Program-made: the position numbers and the translations under genes
Shown here: piece after piece, positions 44,447 to 53,278 of the stretch
Numbering within the stretch: the stretch's first letter is position 1
How the letters are laid out: each line of letters begins with the position of its first letter
NCBI RefSeq assembly: GCF_001463765.1
Contig: NZ_BBWK01000034.1
Coordinates: 1-64,000 of the forward strand
DNA length: 64,000 nucleotides
From: Aureimonas sp. AU4
GTDB taxonomy: Bacteria; Pseudomonadota; Alphaproteobacteria; Rhizobiales; Rhizobiaceae
Reading direction: 5' to 3'
Notes under the pieces: generated by a model
What the model was told of the DNA's origin: nothing
The model's input: only the letters and a program-made list of their open reading frames with translations
Database searches by the model: none

Positions 44447-45473
44447 GGGCGGGCGTCTCCTGCGATGCGGTTCCCCGGTCGGCCAGCGCGAAGGGGCGCC
44501 AGCAGGCAGCGCGGCGCGGCCCCGTGCCCTCGCGCGCGACGCGCTCCAGCGGCGGGCGCTCGGCGACGCAGCGCTCGACGGCGGCCCGGCAGCGCGGATG
44601 GAAGGCGCAGCCCTTCGGCGGATGGATGAGATTGGGCGGACGGCCCGGAATGGGCTCCACGGTTCCGGCGTCGCGGTCGACGCGCGGGATCGAGGCGAGA
44701 AGCGCGGCCGTATAAGGGTGCGCGGGCGCCTGGAAGACGTCGTCCACCGTCCCCTCCTCCACGACGCGCCCCGCATACATAACCGCGATGCGGGTCGCGA
44801 CGCCCGCCACCACGCCGAGATCGTGCGTGATGAGGACGAGCGCCGTGCGCGAGCCTGCGGTCTGTTCGGCGAAGAGCTCGAGGATCTGCGCCTGGATCGT
44901 GACGTCGAGGGCCGTGGTCGGCTCGTCGGCGACGATGACCTTGGGCGCGCAGAGAAGCGCCATGGCGATCACGACGCGCTGCCGCATACCGCCCGAGAGC
45001 TCGTGCGGGTACTGCTCGATGCGCCGTTCGGCATCGGGGATGCCGACGCGCTTCAGCATGGCGAGGGCCTGGCCCTCCGCCTCGCGGCGGGGCACGCCCT
45101 TGTGCACCTCCAGCGTCTCGGCGAGCTGGCGGCGGATCTTCATGACGGGGTTGAGCGCCGTCATCGGGTCCTGGAACACCATGGCCATGTCGCGACCGCG
45201 ATAGCGGTCGAGCTCATGGGACTTCAGCGCGAGAAGGTCCCGGCCCTCGAGGCGCGCCTCTCCTTCCGTGCGCCCGTTTCGCGCCAGAAGGCCGAAGACG
45301 CCGTTGAAGGTCTGCGACTTGCCGGAGCCCGACTCGCCCACGATCGCCAGCGTCTCGCCGGCATGGACCGCGAGATCGACGTCGCTGACGGCCTTCACCT
45401 CGCCGTCGGGCGTGGAGAAGCGCACGGAGTAGTTCGCCAGTTCGAGAACCGGCCTATCGGTCGTTTGGGTCAT
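44439..45473 (-). CDS. oppD: Oligopeptide ABC-transporter ATPase OppD
   Basis: A 344-residue ATPase paired with OppF. AIVGESGSGKSQTFNGVFGLL is Walker A, with Q in place of the common T after GKS, as seen in many OppD proteins; HELSGGMRQRVVIAMAL is the signature and VIVADEPTTALDVTIQAQIL Walker B. The C-terminal extension has PKGCAFHPRCRAAVERC, part of the oligopeptide cluster motif. It starts at ATG 45473, 4 bp after oppC, and overlaps oppF by 8 bp. Confidence 0.95.
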   Translation of the reverse strand: MTQTTDRPVLELANYSVRFSTPDGEVKAVSDVDLAVHAGETLAIVGESGSGKSQTFNGVFGLLARNGRTEGEARLEGRDLLALKSHELDRYRGRDMAMVFQDPMTALNPVMKIRRQLAETLEVHKGVPRREAEGQALAMLKRVGIPDAERRIEQYPHELSGGMRQRVVIAMALLCAPKVIVADEPTTALDVTIQAQILELFAEQTAGSRTALVLITHDLGVVAGVATRIAVMYAGRVVEEGTVDDVFQAPAHPYTAALLASIPRVDRDAGTVEPIPGRPPNLIHPPKGCAFHPRCRAAVERCVAERPPLERVAREGTGPRRAACWRPFALADRGTASQETPAHV

Positions 45474-45477
45474 GGAA

Positions 45478-46398
45478 TCAACGGTCCTTCGGGTCGAAGG
45501 CGTCGCGCAGGCCGTCGCCGATGAAGGCGAGCGACAGGAGAAGCGAGACGAGGACGCCGCCGGGGAACAGGAGGAGCCAGGGCATGATCTCGAGCGTGTC
45601 GGCCCCTTCCGAGATCAAGGTGCCGAGCGAGGTGAGCGGCTCCTGAACGCCGAAGCCGAGATAGGAGAGGAAGCTTTCCGTGGCGATGATCTCGGGGATC
45701 GTCAGCGATGCGAAGATCACGACGGGCCCGACGAGGTTCGGCACGATGTGGCGGCGGATGATCGCGAAGGTCGAGACGCCGGATGCCCGCGCGGCTTCGA
45801 TGAACTCGCGCTCCTTGAGGCTCAGCGTCTGGCCGCGCACGATGCGCGCCATGGTCAGCCATTCCAGAAGGCCGATCGCGGCGAAGAGGAGGTAGACGTT
45901 GCGCCCGAAGATCACCATCAGGAGGATCACGAACAGGATGTAGGGCAGCGCGTACATCACATCGACGAAGCGCATCATGGCCGCATCGACGCGCCCGCCC
46001 ACGAAGCCCGACACCGCGCCGTAGAGGATGCCGACGAGCACGGAGACGGTGGTGGCGATGAGGGCGACCAGCAGCGAGATTCGCGTGCCGTAGAGCGTGC
46101 GGGCGAGAAGGTCACGCCCGTTCTGGTCGGTGCCGAAATAGTGGCCGGTCTCGACGGAGGGCGGGGCGCGGAAGGCCGCCCAGTCCGGCGTCTCGTAGTC
46201 GAAGGGCACGAACCACGGACCGACGATCGCGGCGACCACGATCAGAAGGAAGACCGCCAGCGAGAGCATCGCGGCCTTGTTGCCGCGAAAGCGTCGGATG
46301 GCGTCGCGCGTCAGCGAGCGCGGCTTGCCGTGGATCGCCTCCGCCTCGTGATTGATGAAGGGTTCGAGCGCCTCGCGCTTGTCGACGTAAAGGGTCAT
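45478..46398 (-). CDS. oppC: Oligopeptide ABC-transporter permease OppC
   Basis: A 306-residue inner-membrane permease. The N-terminal cytoplasmic part (SLTRDAIRRFRGNKAAMLSLAVF) precedes the first helix; a periplasmic loop with HYFGTDQNGRDLLARTLYGTRISL is the hallmark of OppC/DppC. EFIEAARASGVSTFAIIRRHIVPNLVGPVVIF is the EAA coupling loop (split here). Its ATG at 46398 overlaps the oppB stop (ATGA). With OppB it forms the channel. Confidence 0.96.
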   Translation of the reverse strand: MTLYVDKREALEPFINHEAEAIHGKPRSLTRDAIRRFRGNKAAMLSLAVFLLIVVAAIVGPWFVPFDYETPDWAAFRAPPSVETGHYFGTDQNGRDLLARTLYGTRISLLVALIATTVSVLVGILYGAVSGFVGGRVDAAMMRFVDVMYALPYILFVILLMVIFGRNVYLLFAAIGLLEWLTMARIVRGQTLSLKEREFIEAARASGVSTFAIIRRHIVPNLVGPVVIFASLTIPEIIATESFLSYLGFGVQEPLTSLGTLISEGADTLEIMPWLLLFPGGVLVSLLLSLAFIGDGLRDAFDPKDR

Positions 46399-47318
46399 CG
46401 CGCGCGCACCCGGGGGTCGAGCCAGGCATAGGCGAGGTCGACGAGAAGGTTCAGGACGACGATCAGCAGCATGTAGAAGACCACCGTTCCGAGCACCATG
46501 CCGTAGTCGCGGTTGAGGGCGGCCTGGATGAAGTAGCGCCCGATGCCGGGAATGCCGAAGATCTGCTCGATCACGATCGAGCCGGTGAGGAGATAGCCCG
46601 CGGCCGGGCCGAGATAGGAGATGACCGGGGTGAGCGCGGGCTTCAGCGCGTGACGCAGGATGGTGATGCGCGGCCCCACGCCCTTGGCCCGCGCCGTGCG
46701 GATGTAGTTGGAGTTCAGGACCTCGATCATCGAGCCGCGCATCAGGCGCGAGATGCGCCCCGCATGGGGAAAGGCCAGGACGAAGACCGGCAGGACGAGG
46801 TGGATGGGCGATCCGTCGCCCCAGCCGCCCACCGGAAGCCAGCCGAGGCGCACGCCGAAGATCAGCTGCAGGATCGGCGCGACCAGGAAGTTGGGCACCA
46901 CGACGCCGATCATGATCACGGCGGCGATCAGGTAGTCGGCGCCCCGGTTCTGGTAGAGCGCGCCGTAGATGCCGGCGGCAAGGCCGACGACCACCGCGAC
47001 CACGAAGGCGGAGCCGCCGAGGATCAGTGTGTAGGGCAGGCCGATCGCGATCTGCTGTCCGACCGAGAAGTCCTTGGTCACGAAGGACGGCCCGAGATCG
47101 CCCTGCAGGAGCCGCCCGAGATACAGGAGGTACTGCTGCACGAGCGGCAGGTCGAGATTGTAGTGGGCGCGCAGGTTGGCCAGGATCTCGGGGGGCAGTG
47201 CCCGCTCGGCGTCGAAGGGGCCGCCCGGCGCCAGCCGGAGGATGAAGAAGCAGGCGGTGATCGCAATCAGCACCACCGGGATCGCCGTCAGGAGACGGCG
47301 AAGGGCGAAGGACAGCAT
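46395..47318 (-). CDS. oppB: Oligopeptide ABC-transporter permease OppB
   Basis: A 307-residue permease. MLSFALRRLLTAIPVVLIAI is the typical first helix, followed by RLAPGGPFDAERALPPEI and a long periplasmic segment DLPLVQQYLLYLGRLLQGDLGPSF, both characteristic of OppB. YIRTARAKGVGPRITILRHALKPAL is the EAA loop (split). It is separated from oppA by 248 bp containing a strong hairpin, and overlaps oppC by four bases. Confidence 0.96.
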   Translation of the reverse strand: MLSFALRRLLTAIPVVLIAITACFFILRLAPGGPFDAERALPPEILANLRAHYNLDLPLVQQYLLYLGRLLQGDLGPSFVTKDFSVGQQIAIGLPYTLILGGSAFVVAVVVGLAAGIYGALYQNRGADYLIAAVIMIGVVVPNFLVAPILQLIFGVRLGWLPVGGWGDGSPIHLVLPVFVLAFPHAGRISRLMRGSMIEVLNSNYIRTARAKGVGPRITILRHALKPALTPVISYLGPAAGYLLTGSIVIEQIFGIPGIGRYFIQAALNRDYGMVLGTVVFYMLLIVVLNLLVDLAYAWLDPRVRAR

Positions 47319-47515
47319 CGCTGTGATTGTTCCATTGGGCGTCGTGCGCGGGATCGCCGGGGATAGGACCCAAGCAGCGACGCATCGAAAACGGGGGCTC
47401 GCGGGCCGTCAGGGGCAACGGAGCCTGAAAGGAGATGCACGATCGGTGGAGCGCCGGCCTGGGCGGGCGGGCGGGAGCGCGACGCGGAAGGGCGGCGCGC
47501 CGCCTTCACGAACTC

Positions 47516-47543
47516 GGACAGGGGCGGCGTGCCGCCCCTGTCC
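47516..47543 (-). terminator. Strong hairpin between oppA and oppB, attenuator-like
   Basis: GGACAGGGGCGGC (47516-47528) pairs with GCCGCCCCTGTCC (47531-47543), 13 bp with a tight top. It lies about 24 bp past the oppA stop and lacks a clear T run. It could reduce read-through so that OppA exceeds the membrane subunits. A second, imperfect hairpin is near 47488-47506. Confidence 0.65.
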
Positions 47544-47566
47544 CGATCAGCGGACGGTGCGCCGCC

Positions 47567-49153
47567 TTACTCGCTCTTGGCGAGCCAGCGCGTGCGGTGG
47601 ATGTCCTTCACGTTGTCCTCGAAGCCCGTGATCTTCGGCGAAACGACGTTCTTGGTGACGTAGTAGTAGATCGGGATCGCCGCCGTGTCGTTCAGCGCCA
47701 GCGTCTCGGCCTGCTTCAGGATGCCGGCGCGGGCCTTGAGGTCCAGCGTCGTCGCCGCCTGGGCGAGGAGCTTGTCGTACTCGGTGTTCGACCACTTGCC
47801 ATAGTTCATCTCGATGCCGCCCTTGAGGAGGTCGAGGAAGTTGGTCGGGTCGTCGTAGTCGGCGAGCCAGCCGGCGCGGCCGACCTGGAACTCGCCGGCG
47901 CGCAGGTCGGCGTAATGGACCTTGACCTCGGAGTTCGTCAGCTCGACCTCGACGCCGAGCGGCTTCCACATGGAGGCGATGGCGACCGCCACGCGCTTGT
48001 GGTTCTCGTCGGTGTTGTAGCGCAGCTGCAGCTTCAGGGGGTTCGAGGCGTTGTAGCCCTCGGCCTCCAGCAGCTTCTTGGCCTCGGCGATCTTCTGCCC
48101 CTGGGGCATGTCCTTCCAGTCGACATAGGCGGGGCCGCCCTCGTAGTTGCTGATGCCCGGCGGAACCCACGAATAGGCCGGCAGCTCGTTGGTGCCGAGG
48201 ATCTGCGGGCCGATCGCCTCGCGCACCACCGCCATGGAGAGCGCCTTGCGCACGTTGGCGTTGTCGAGCGGGGGCTTGGTGGAATTGAGGACGTAGTAGT
48301 AGAGGCCGGCGAACGGGGTCACGTGGGCCTGGCCGGGCGCGTTCTCCTGGAGCCACTTGTACTGGTCGGCCGGGAACTGCGTCAGGATGTCGAACTCGCC
48401 GGCGCGGTAGCGGCGCAACGCCGCCGGGATGTCCTCCAGCGTGAAGAACTTCGTGCCATCGATCTTCAGCGAGCTGGTGTCGTACCAGTTCGGGTTCTTG
48501 GCGGTCAGGACGTGGCTGCCCGGCACCCATTCCACGGGCTTGTAGGGGCCGTTGGTGACGATGTTGCCGATCTGGACCCAGGCATCGCCCTTGGCCTTCA
48601 CGACATGCTCGGGCAGCGGATAGGCGGTGTAGTGGGTGAGCGCGCCGAGATAGAAGGGGGTCGGGTTCTCCAGCGTGATCACGACGGTCTTGTCGTCGGG
48701 CGCCTTGACCCCGAGCTGCTCCATGTCGGTGATCTTGCCCGTGTTGATCGCCTCGGCGTTCTTCACGGGATACTGGAGGTAGGCGTATTGCGCGGCCTGC
48801 TTGGGATCCATCAGGCGGCGGAAGGCGAACACGAAGTCCGACGCCTTGACCGGCTCGCCGTCGGACCACTTGATCCCGTCGCGCAGCTTGAACGTATAGG
48901 TCAGGCCGTCGTCGGAGATGGTCCAGCTCTCGGCCATGCCGGGGATCGGCTGGGCCTTGGCGTCTTCGGCAACCAGACCTTCGAAGATGTCGCCCGCCAC
49001 GCGGTTCTCCCAGTCGCCCGACAGGCGCTGGGGATCGAGCGAGGTGACGTCGCCGCCGTTGTGAAGGTTGAGCTGGGCGGCCGAGGCCGTGCCCGCAAGA
49101 AGCAGGCCGGCGATCGAGACGGCGCCGAAGAGCGAACGGACGGAATGGTACAA
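47567..49153 (-). CDS. oppA: Oligopeptide-binding protein OppA
   Basis: A 528-residue periplasmic family 5 binding protein. It starts with TTG at 49153, chosen because GGAGGA lies at good spacing and MYHSVRSLFGAVSIAGLLLA is a clear signal peptide ending at ASA-AQLN. NLHNGGDVTSLDPQRLSGDWE matches E. coli-type OppA; VKASDFVFAFRRLMDP, GNIVTNGPYKPVEW and YDDPTNFLDLLKGG are further family blocks. It binds short peptides for OppBCDF. The leader carries a hairpin near 49177-49194, and its GGAGG site could pair with the C-rich loops of the sRNA at 6.3 kb. Confidence 0.95.
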   Translation of the reverse strand: MYHSVRSLFGAVSIAGLLLAGTASAAQLNLHNGGDVTSLDPQRLSGDWENRVAGDIFEGLVAEDAKAQPIPGMAESWTISDDGLTYTFKLRDGIKWSDGEPVKASDFVFAFRRLMDPKQAAQYAYLQYPVKNAEAINTGKITDMEQLGVKAPDDKTVVITLENPTPFYLGALTHYTAYPLPEHVVKAKGDAWVQIGNIVTNGPYKPVEWVPGSHVLTAKNPNWYDTSSLKIDGTKFFTLEDIPAALRRYRAGEFDILTQFPADQYKWLQENAPGQAHVTPFAGLYYYVLNSTKPPLDNANVRKALSMAVVREAIGPQILGTNELPAYSWVPPGISNYEGGPAYVDWKDMPQGQKIAEAKKLLEAEGYNASNPLKLQLRYNTDENHKRVAVAIASMWKPLGVEVELTNSEVKVHYADLRAGEFQVGRAGWLADYDDPTNFLDLLKGGIEMNYGKWSNTEYDKLLAQAATTLDLKARAGILKQAETLALNDTAAIPIYYYVTKNVVSPKITGFEDNVKDIHRTRWLAKSE

Positions 49154-49176
49154 GCGTGTTCCTCCGAAATTGCGAA

Positions 49177-49194
49177 GGCCGCCTTAGGGCGGCC
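49177..49194 (-). promoter_or_regulatory. Hairpin in the presumed oppA leader
   Basis: GGCCGCC (49177-49183) pairs with GGCGGCC (49188-49194) around a 4-nt loop, ending about 10 bp upstream of the oppA ribosome site. It may affect access to that site or stabilise the leader. Whether it is transcribed depends on a start point I cannot place. Confidence 0.4.
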
Positions 49195-49367
49195 GGAAGC
49201 GGTCATGAACCATTGCAGGGGATGGTTTGTCCAGCTACAAACCGCCGCATTCGAAGGCAGCCCAAGAAGCAGCCGCAATTTAAGGCAGCATTCCTGACCT
49301 ATCTCACCGCCTCAAAACCATTCGCGCGACAAAACCTGCGCGGCGACCGATCACCACCGCAACGCGC

Positions 49368-49393
49368 AAAAAAAAAGGGGGCCGAAGCCCCCT
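49368..49393 (-). terminator. Rho-independent terminator of the MltB-type gene
   Basis: Read on the minus strand: AGGGGGC, loop TTCG, GCCCCCT, then a run of nine T. This is the most classical terminator in the window and lies 27 bp past the stop of the transglycosylase gene. Confidence 0.95.
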
Positions 49394-49419
49394 TCCCGAT
49401 CGACCGATATCTGCCCGCC

Positions 49420-50232
49420 TCAGTTGGCGAGGCGCGAGGCGAAGAGCGCCAGGCCCTGCTGGTACACGCTCGCCCGGTTCCAGTCCTGGAGGCGCGCGAA
49501 GTTCGGCTGGCCCGGATTGTAGCCGGCGTCCGCAACCCAGCCGTGCTGCTTCAGGAAGTTGGCCGTCGAGGCCAGGACGTCGGCCTTGGAGCGGATCAGG
49601 TCGCGCCGGCCGTCGCCGTCGAAGTCCACGGCGTAACGCAGATAGTTCTTGGCGAGGAACTGCGTCTGGCCGATCTCGCCGGCCCAGGCGCCGCGCATGT
49701 CGCTGGCGCGCTTGTCGCCACGGTCGACGATCTCGAGGGCCGCGATCAGCTCTTCCGTGAAGAAGTCCGAGCGGCGGCAGTCGTAGGAGAGCGTCGCCAG
49801 CGAGCGGAAGATGTTCATGTTGCCGGAATTGGCGCCGAAGCCCGTTTCCATGCCCCAGATCGCGACGAGGATCTCCTTCTGGACGCCGAAGCGCTGCTCG
49901 ATGCGGTTCAGGAGGTCGCGGTTCTGCGCGATGACGCTCTTGCCCTTCTTGACGAACGAGGCGGGCGCACGGCGCTCCATGAAGGCGTCGAGCGAGAGCT
50001 TGAAGCTCTTCTGGTTGCGGTCGAGGCCGATGACCTTGGAATCGTAGGTCACGTCGCCGAGGGCGGACTCGATCGTGTTCTGCGAGATGCCCTGCGCGGC
50101 GGCCTGGCGCTTGAAGGAAGCGAGCCAGGGCGCGAAGCCGGCGGCGTTGTTGCCGCAGCTCTGGGCGAGCGCGGGCCCGGCCATGAGGGCGAGGACGCCG
50201 GCGGCGACGAGACGGAGGGCGGAGGGACGCAT
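49420..50232 (-). CDS. Lytic murein transglycosylase, MltB-type
   Basis: A 270-residue exported enzyme with a signal peptide (MRPSALRLVAAGVLALMAGP ending near ALAQS). FGVQKEILVAIWGMETGFGANSGNMN, split by motif, holds catalytic Glu129. GAWAGEIGQTQFLAKNYLRYAVDFDGDGRRDLI contains the MltB-typical G-x-Q and a calcium-binding-like DxDGDG loop. It cleaves peptidoglycan glycan strands to 1,6-anhydro products in the periplasm. ATG 50232 is chosen because the signal peptide starts there. The C-terminus lacks a PG-binding domain. Confidence 0.92.
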   Translation of the reverse strand: MRPSALRLVAAGVLALMAGPALAQSCGNNAAGFAPWLASFKRQAAAQGISQNTIESALGDVTYDSKVIGLDRNQKSFKLSLDAFMERRAPASFVKKGKSVIAQNRDLLNRIEQRFGVQKEILVAIWGMETGFGANSGNMNIFRSLATLSYDCRRSDFFTEELIAALEIVDRGDKRASDMRGAWAGEIGQTQFLAKNYLRYAVDFDGDGRRDLIRSKADVLASTANFLKQHGWVADAGYNPGQPNFARLQDWNRASVYQQGLALFASRLAN

Positions 50233-50513
50233 GGCATCGTTCCTTGGTTTGCGTGGGGCGGACCGGCCCTGGCGGCGGGAGGCTTCGCGATGAGGGCGGG
50301 CCGAAGAGGGCGGACCGGTCGGACCGGGTTCCGGGCGATGTTTCGGCCATAATGGCAAAGAAAGCGTTTGTGTGGCGCGAGGCGGCGAAACGCTTGCCGC
50401 GATCGGACCGCGGGCCGCGTTCACTCTTGCGCGAGAACCGGCGCGTCGGGCGCCCTTCCGCCACCGGTGCGGGCGACTATGATGCGCGCAGACACATCGG
50501 GAGACGCATGCGC

Positions 50514-50843
50514 ATGTTCATCGCCATGAACCGCTTCAAGGTCGTCAAGGACGGGCTGGAGGAGTTCGAGACGCTCTGGCGGAACCGCCAGTCGAACCTC
50601 CATACGGTGCCGGGCTTTCAGGAATTTCATCTCCTGAAGGGACCCGAACGCGAGGACCACCAGCTTTATTCCTCGCACACGGTCTGGGCCTCGCGCGAGG
50701 CGTTCGAGGACTGGACGCGCTCGGAGGCCTTCCGCGCCTCGCACCGGGGCGCGGGCGGCACGCGTCCGCTCTATCTCGGCCATCCCGAGTTCGAGGGCTT
50801 CGAGGTGATCCAGACGGTGGACCGGGAGGGGCGCGCGTCCTGA
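50514..50843 (+). CDS. Antibiotic biosynthesis monooxygenase (ABM) domain protein, HmoA-like
   Basis: A 109-residue dimeric ferredoxin-like protein. MFIAMNRFKVVKDGLEEFETLW is the usual start of this branch, then VPGFQEFHLLKGPEREDHQLYSSHTVWASREAFEDW, split by motif, with a conserved His and Trp. Related proteins degrade haem with iron release in some bacteria. A codon-adjacent ATG at 50508 is equally open; both sit behind GGGAG. Its stop is 4 bp from the convergent HxlR gene. Haem degradation is only suggested by family. Confidence 0.85.
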   Translation: MFIAMNRFKVVKDGLEEFETLWRNRQSNLHTVPGFQEFHLLKGPEREDHQLYSSHTVWASREAFEDWTRSEAFRASHRGAGGTRPLYLGHPEFEGFEVIQTVDREGRAS

Positions 50844-50847
50844 GGCG

Positions 50848-51288
50848 TCAGGTCCCGGCTGCGGAAGGCTCGTCGTCGCGCCCGGCCCGCCGGTCGTAGT
50901 CCTGCCGCGAGGCCTCGATCGAACCATGGTGGCGCAGCGCCCAGTCGCCCAGCGCCTCCACCGGCTCGCGAAGCGAATGGCCGAGCGGCGTCAGCGCGTA
51001 GTCGACGCGCGGCGGGATGGTGGGCGTCACGGTGCGCGTGACGAGCCCGTCGCGCTCCAGCCCCCGCAGCGTCAGCGTGAGCATGCGCTGCGAGATGCTG
51101 CCGACCCCGCGCTTGAGTTCCGAGAAGCGCTTGGGGCCGTGGCTGAGCAGCATCACCACCAGAACCGACCATTTGTCACCGACGCGCGACAGGACACCGC
51201 TGACGACGCGGCAGCGCGCGGGCGCGGCCAGTTCCTGCCGCGACAGACCGTCAGCCGGTATCACGTCTGTGCCTTCTTGCGTGTCCAT
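50848..51288 (-). CDS. HxlR-family transcriptional regulator
   Basis: A 146-residue winged-helix regulator. CRVVSGVLSRVGDKWSVLVVMLL is the conserved HxlR N-terminal Cys and GDKW block; RFSELKRGVGSISQRMLTLTLRGLERDGLV is the DNA-binding helix pair, and YALTPLGHSL the wing end. Cys26 is a candidate redox or electrophile sensor, as in other HxlR proteins. It is divergent from an LLM flavin oxidoreductase gene with a CGGTA/TACCG inverted repeat between, so self-control and control of that gene are likely. Confidence 0.92.
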   Translation of the reverse strand: MDTQEGTDVIPADGLSRQELAAPARCRVVSGVLSRVGDKWSVLVVMLLSHGPKRFSELKRGVGSISQRMLTLTLRGLERDGLVTRTVTPTIPPRVDYALTPLGHSLREPVEALGDWALRHHGSIEASRQDYDRRAGRDDEPSAAGT

Positions 51289-51310
51289 GCGGGGCTCACC
51301 TAATGGGACT

Positions 51311-51329
51311 CGGTAACAAAACCATACCG
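51311..51329. promoter_or_regulatory. Inverted repeat between HxlR and LLM genes, operator candidate
   Basis: CGGTA (51311-51315) and TACCG (51325-51329) flank an A-rich 9-bp centre. It lies 23 bp from the HxlR start, in the only region shared by both divergent promoters. GGTA/TACC half-sites are in line with HxlR-type operators, but assignment is by position. Confidence 0.5.
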
Positions 51330-51388
51330 CGTCAAGGTTGAAAAGCGGAGCGGCGCCGGGTGCGCCGCCGCCGCGAAAGGATCACGCC

Positions 51389-52405
51389 ATGAAGTCGATC
51401 GGCTTCCTGTCCTTCGGACACTGGACCCCCTCCCCCCAGTCGGGCACGCGCTCGGCGGCCGATGTGCTTCTCCAGTCCATCGAGCTGGCGGAGGCCGCCG
51501 AGGCGCTGGGAGCGGACGGCGCCTATTTCCGTGTCCACCATTTCGCGCGCCAGCTGGCCTCGCCCTTTCCGCTTCTGGCGGCCGTCGGCGCGCGCACGAA
51601 GCGCATCGAGATCGGCACCGGCGTCATCGACATGCGCTACGAGAACCCGCTCTATATGGCGGAGGACGCGGGCGCGGCCGACCTCATCTCGGGCGGCCGG
51701 CTGCAGCTCGGCATCAGCCGCGGCAGCCCCGAACAGGTCGTCGAGGGCTGGCGCCACTTCGGCTATGCGCCGCAGCCCGGCGAGAGCGACGCCGACATGG
51801 GCCGCCGCCACGCCGAGGTGTTCCTGGAGGTTCTGAAGGGCGAAGGCTTCGCCGAGCCGAGCCCGCGACCGATGTTTCCGAACCCGCCGGGCCTCCTTCG
51901 CATCGAGCCGCATTCCGAAGGGCTGCGTGAGCGCATCTGGTGGGGCTCGGCGTCGAACTCGACCGCCGTCTGGGCGGCTCGCATGGGCATGAATCTCCAG
52001 AGTTCGACGCTCAAGGCCGACGAGACGGGCGAGCCCTTCCACGTGCAGCAGGCCCGGCAGATCCGCGCCTATCGCGAGGCCTGGAAGGCGGCGGGACATG
52101 CGCGCGAGCCGCGCGTCTCGGTCTCGCGCTCGATTTTCCCGATCCTCGACGACCGCGACCGCGCCTATTTCGGGCGCGGCAAGGACTCGGACCAGGTGGG
52201 CGTGATCGACAACATGCGCGCCGTTTTCGGCCGCTCCTATGCCGACGAGCCGGAGCGGCTGGCCGACGAGCTGCGGCGAGACGAGGCGATCGCGGAGGCC
52301 GACACGCTGCTCCTCACCGTGCCCAACCAGCTCGGCGTCGAGTACAACGCGCATGTGATCGAGGGTGTCGTCCGCCACGTCGCGCCGCTCCTCGGCTGGC
52401 GCTGA
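51389..52405 (+). CDS. LLM-class (luciferase-like) flavin-dependent oxidoreductase
   Basis: A 338-residue TIM-barrel protein. IGFLSFGHWTP, SIELAEAAEALGADGAYFRVHHF (split), RTKRIEIGTGVIDMRYENPLYMAEDAGAADLISGGRLQLGISRGSPEQV (split) and IWWGSASNSTAVWAARMGMN are the flavin-binding strands of the luciferase-like family. It likely uses FMN or F420-like reduced flavin to oxidise a small molecule; the substrate is not known. ATG 51389 is chosen. Divergent HxlR control suggests induction by reactive or toxic compounds. Confidence 0.9.
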   Translation: MKSIGFLSFGHWTPSPQSGTRSAADVLLQSIELAEAAEALGADGAYFRVHHFARQLASPFPLLAAVGARTKRIEIGTGVIDMRYENPLYMAEDAGAADLISGGRLQLGISRGSPEQVVEGWRHFGYAPQPGESDADMGRRHAEVFLEVLKGEGFAEPSPRPMFPNPPGLLRIEPHSEGLRERIWWGSASNSTAVWAARMGMNLQSSTLKADETGEPFHVQQARQIRAYREAWKAAGHAREPRVSVSRSIFPILDDRDRAYFGRGKDSDQVGVIDNMRAVFGRSYADEPERLADELRRDEAIAEADTLLLTVPNQLGVEYNAHVIEGVVRHVAPLLGWR

Positions 52406-52425
52406 CGCCCCTTTTCCCCGGGTGG

Positions 52426-53271
52426 CTAGCGCAGCGGCCAGCCGCCCGGGCGCTCCGTGACGACCTCGACGGCGTCCCCGACGGCGAGCCGCCCGCCCGA
52501 GCGCGGCACGGCGTTCCAGCCGAACAGGGCGCCCGGCGCGCGGCCGTCCGCCGAGCGGCGCAGGCGGGCGAGCGTCGCCAGCGGTTCGGGCCCGTCGCGC
52601 GCGCCCGTGTCCTGATCGGTGGTCGTCACGATGCAGCGGGCGCAGGGCTTCACGAGGTCGAACAGGACGTCGCCGACGCGGATCGTCGCCCAGCCGTCGT
52701 CGGCGAAGGGCTCGGCGCCCGACAGGACGAGGTTCGGCCGGAAGCGGCTCATCGGGACGGCCTCGCCGCCGGCCGCGACGATCTCGCGGTTCAGCCCCCG
52801 CAGCGATTCCTGCGTGGCGATCAGAAGCGGAAACCCGTCCGCGAAGCCGACCGGCGCGTCGCGCTCCAGCCAGTCGCGCGACACGAGGCGGCGCGAGCCG
52901 GCGTCGAAGTGGACGAGGCGCAGGGACCGGCCGAACCAGCGCGACACGGCCGCATCGTCCTCGGGCGACGCCGCGGCCGCCTCGACCTCGTCGCCCCACA
53001 CCCGCACGGTGAGACGCGCTCCGCCGTCGGGCGTGGCGACGAAGCGCTCGCCGCCCTCCGGCAGGGAGAGATGAAGCCCGTCCGGGTCGGGCTGCGCGTC
53101 GAGAAGGGCAAGCTCCGGCATCTCGCGCTGGGAGACGAAGCGGCCCGCCTCGTCCACCAGCATCCAGCGCCGGTCGCCGGCCAGCCCTTCCAGGTCGAGC
53201 GTTGTCCGGTCGAGCGCGATGCCGCGCGCGCCCTTGACCGGATGGATGTGGAGCGAGGCGACGCGGGGCAT
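52426..53271 (-). CDS. MOSC-domain protein (YcbX/mARC-like)
   Basis: A 281-residue protein. The MOSC N-terminal beta barrel begins VASLHIHPVKGARGIALDRTTLD (split), and GDRRWMLVDEAGRFVSQREMPEL follows. The MOSC domain shows RFRPNLVLSGAEPFADDGW and VKPCARCIVTTTDQDTG, the latter holding the conserved Cys thought to ligate molybdenum cofactor. Such proteins reduce N-hydroxylated compounds, using an electron partner; no C-terminal ferredoxin domain is present here. It lies 7 bp after sqdB and is probably co-transcribed. Confidence 0.92.
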   Translation of the reverse strand: MPRVASLHIHPVKGARGIALDRTTLDLEGLAGDRRWMLVDEAGRFVSQREMPELALLDAQPDPDGLHLSLPEGGERFVATPDGGARLTVRVWGDEVEAAAASPEDDAAVSRWFGRSLRLVHFDAGSRRLVSRDWLERDAPVGFADGFPLLIATQESLRGLNREIVAAGGEAVPMSRFRPNLVLSGAEPFADDGWATIRVGDVLFDLVKPCARCIVTTTDQDTGARDGPEPLATLARLRRSADGRAPGALFGWNAVPRSGGRLAVGDAVEVVTERPGGWPLR

Positions 53272-53278
53272 GGCTCGG

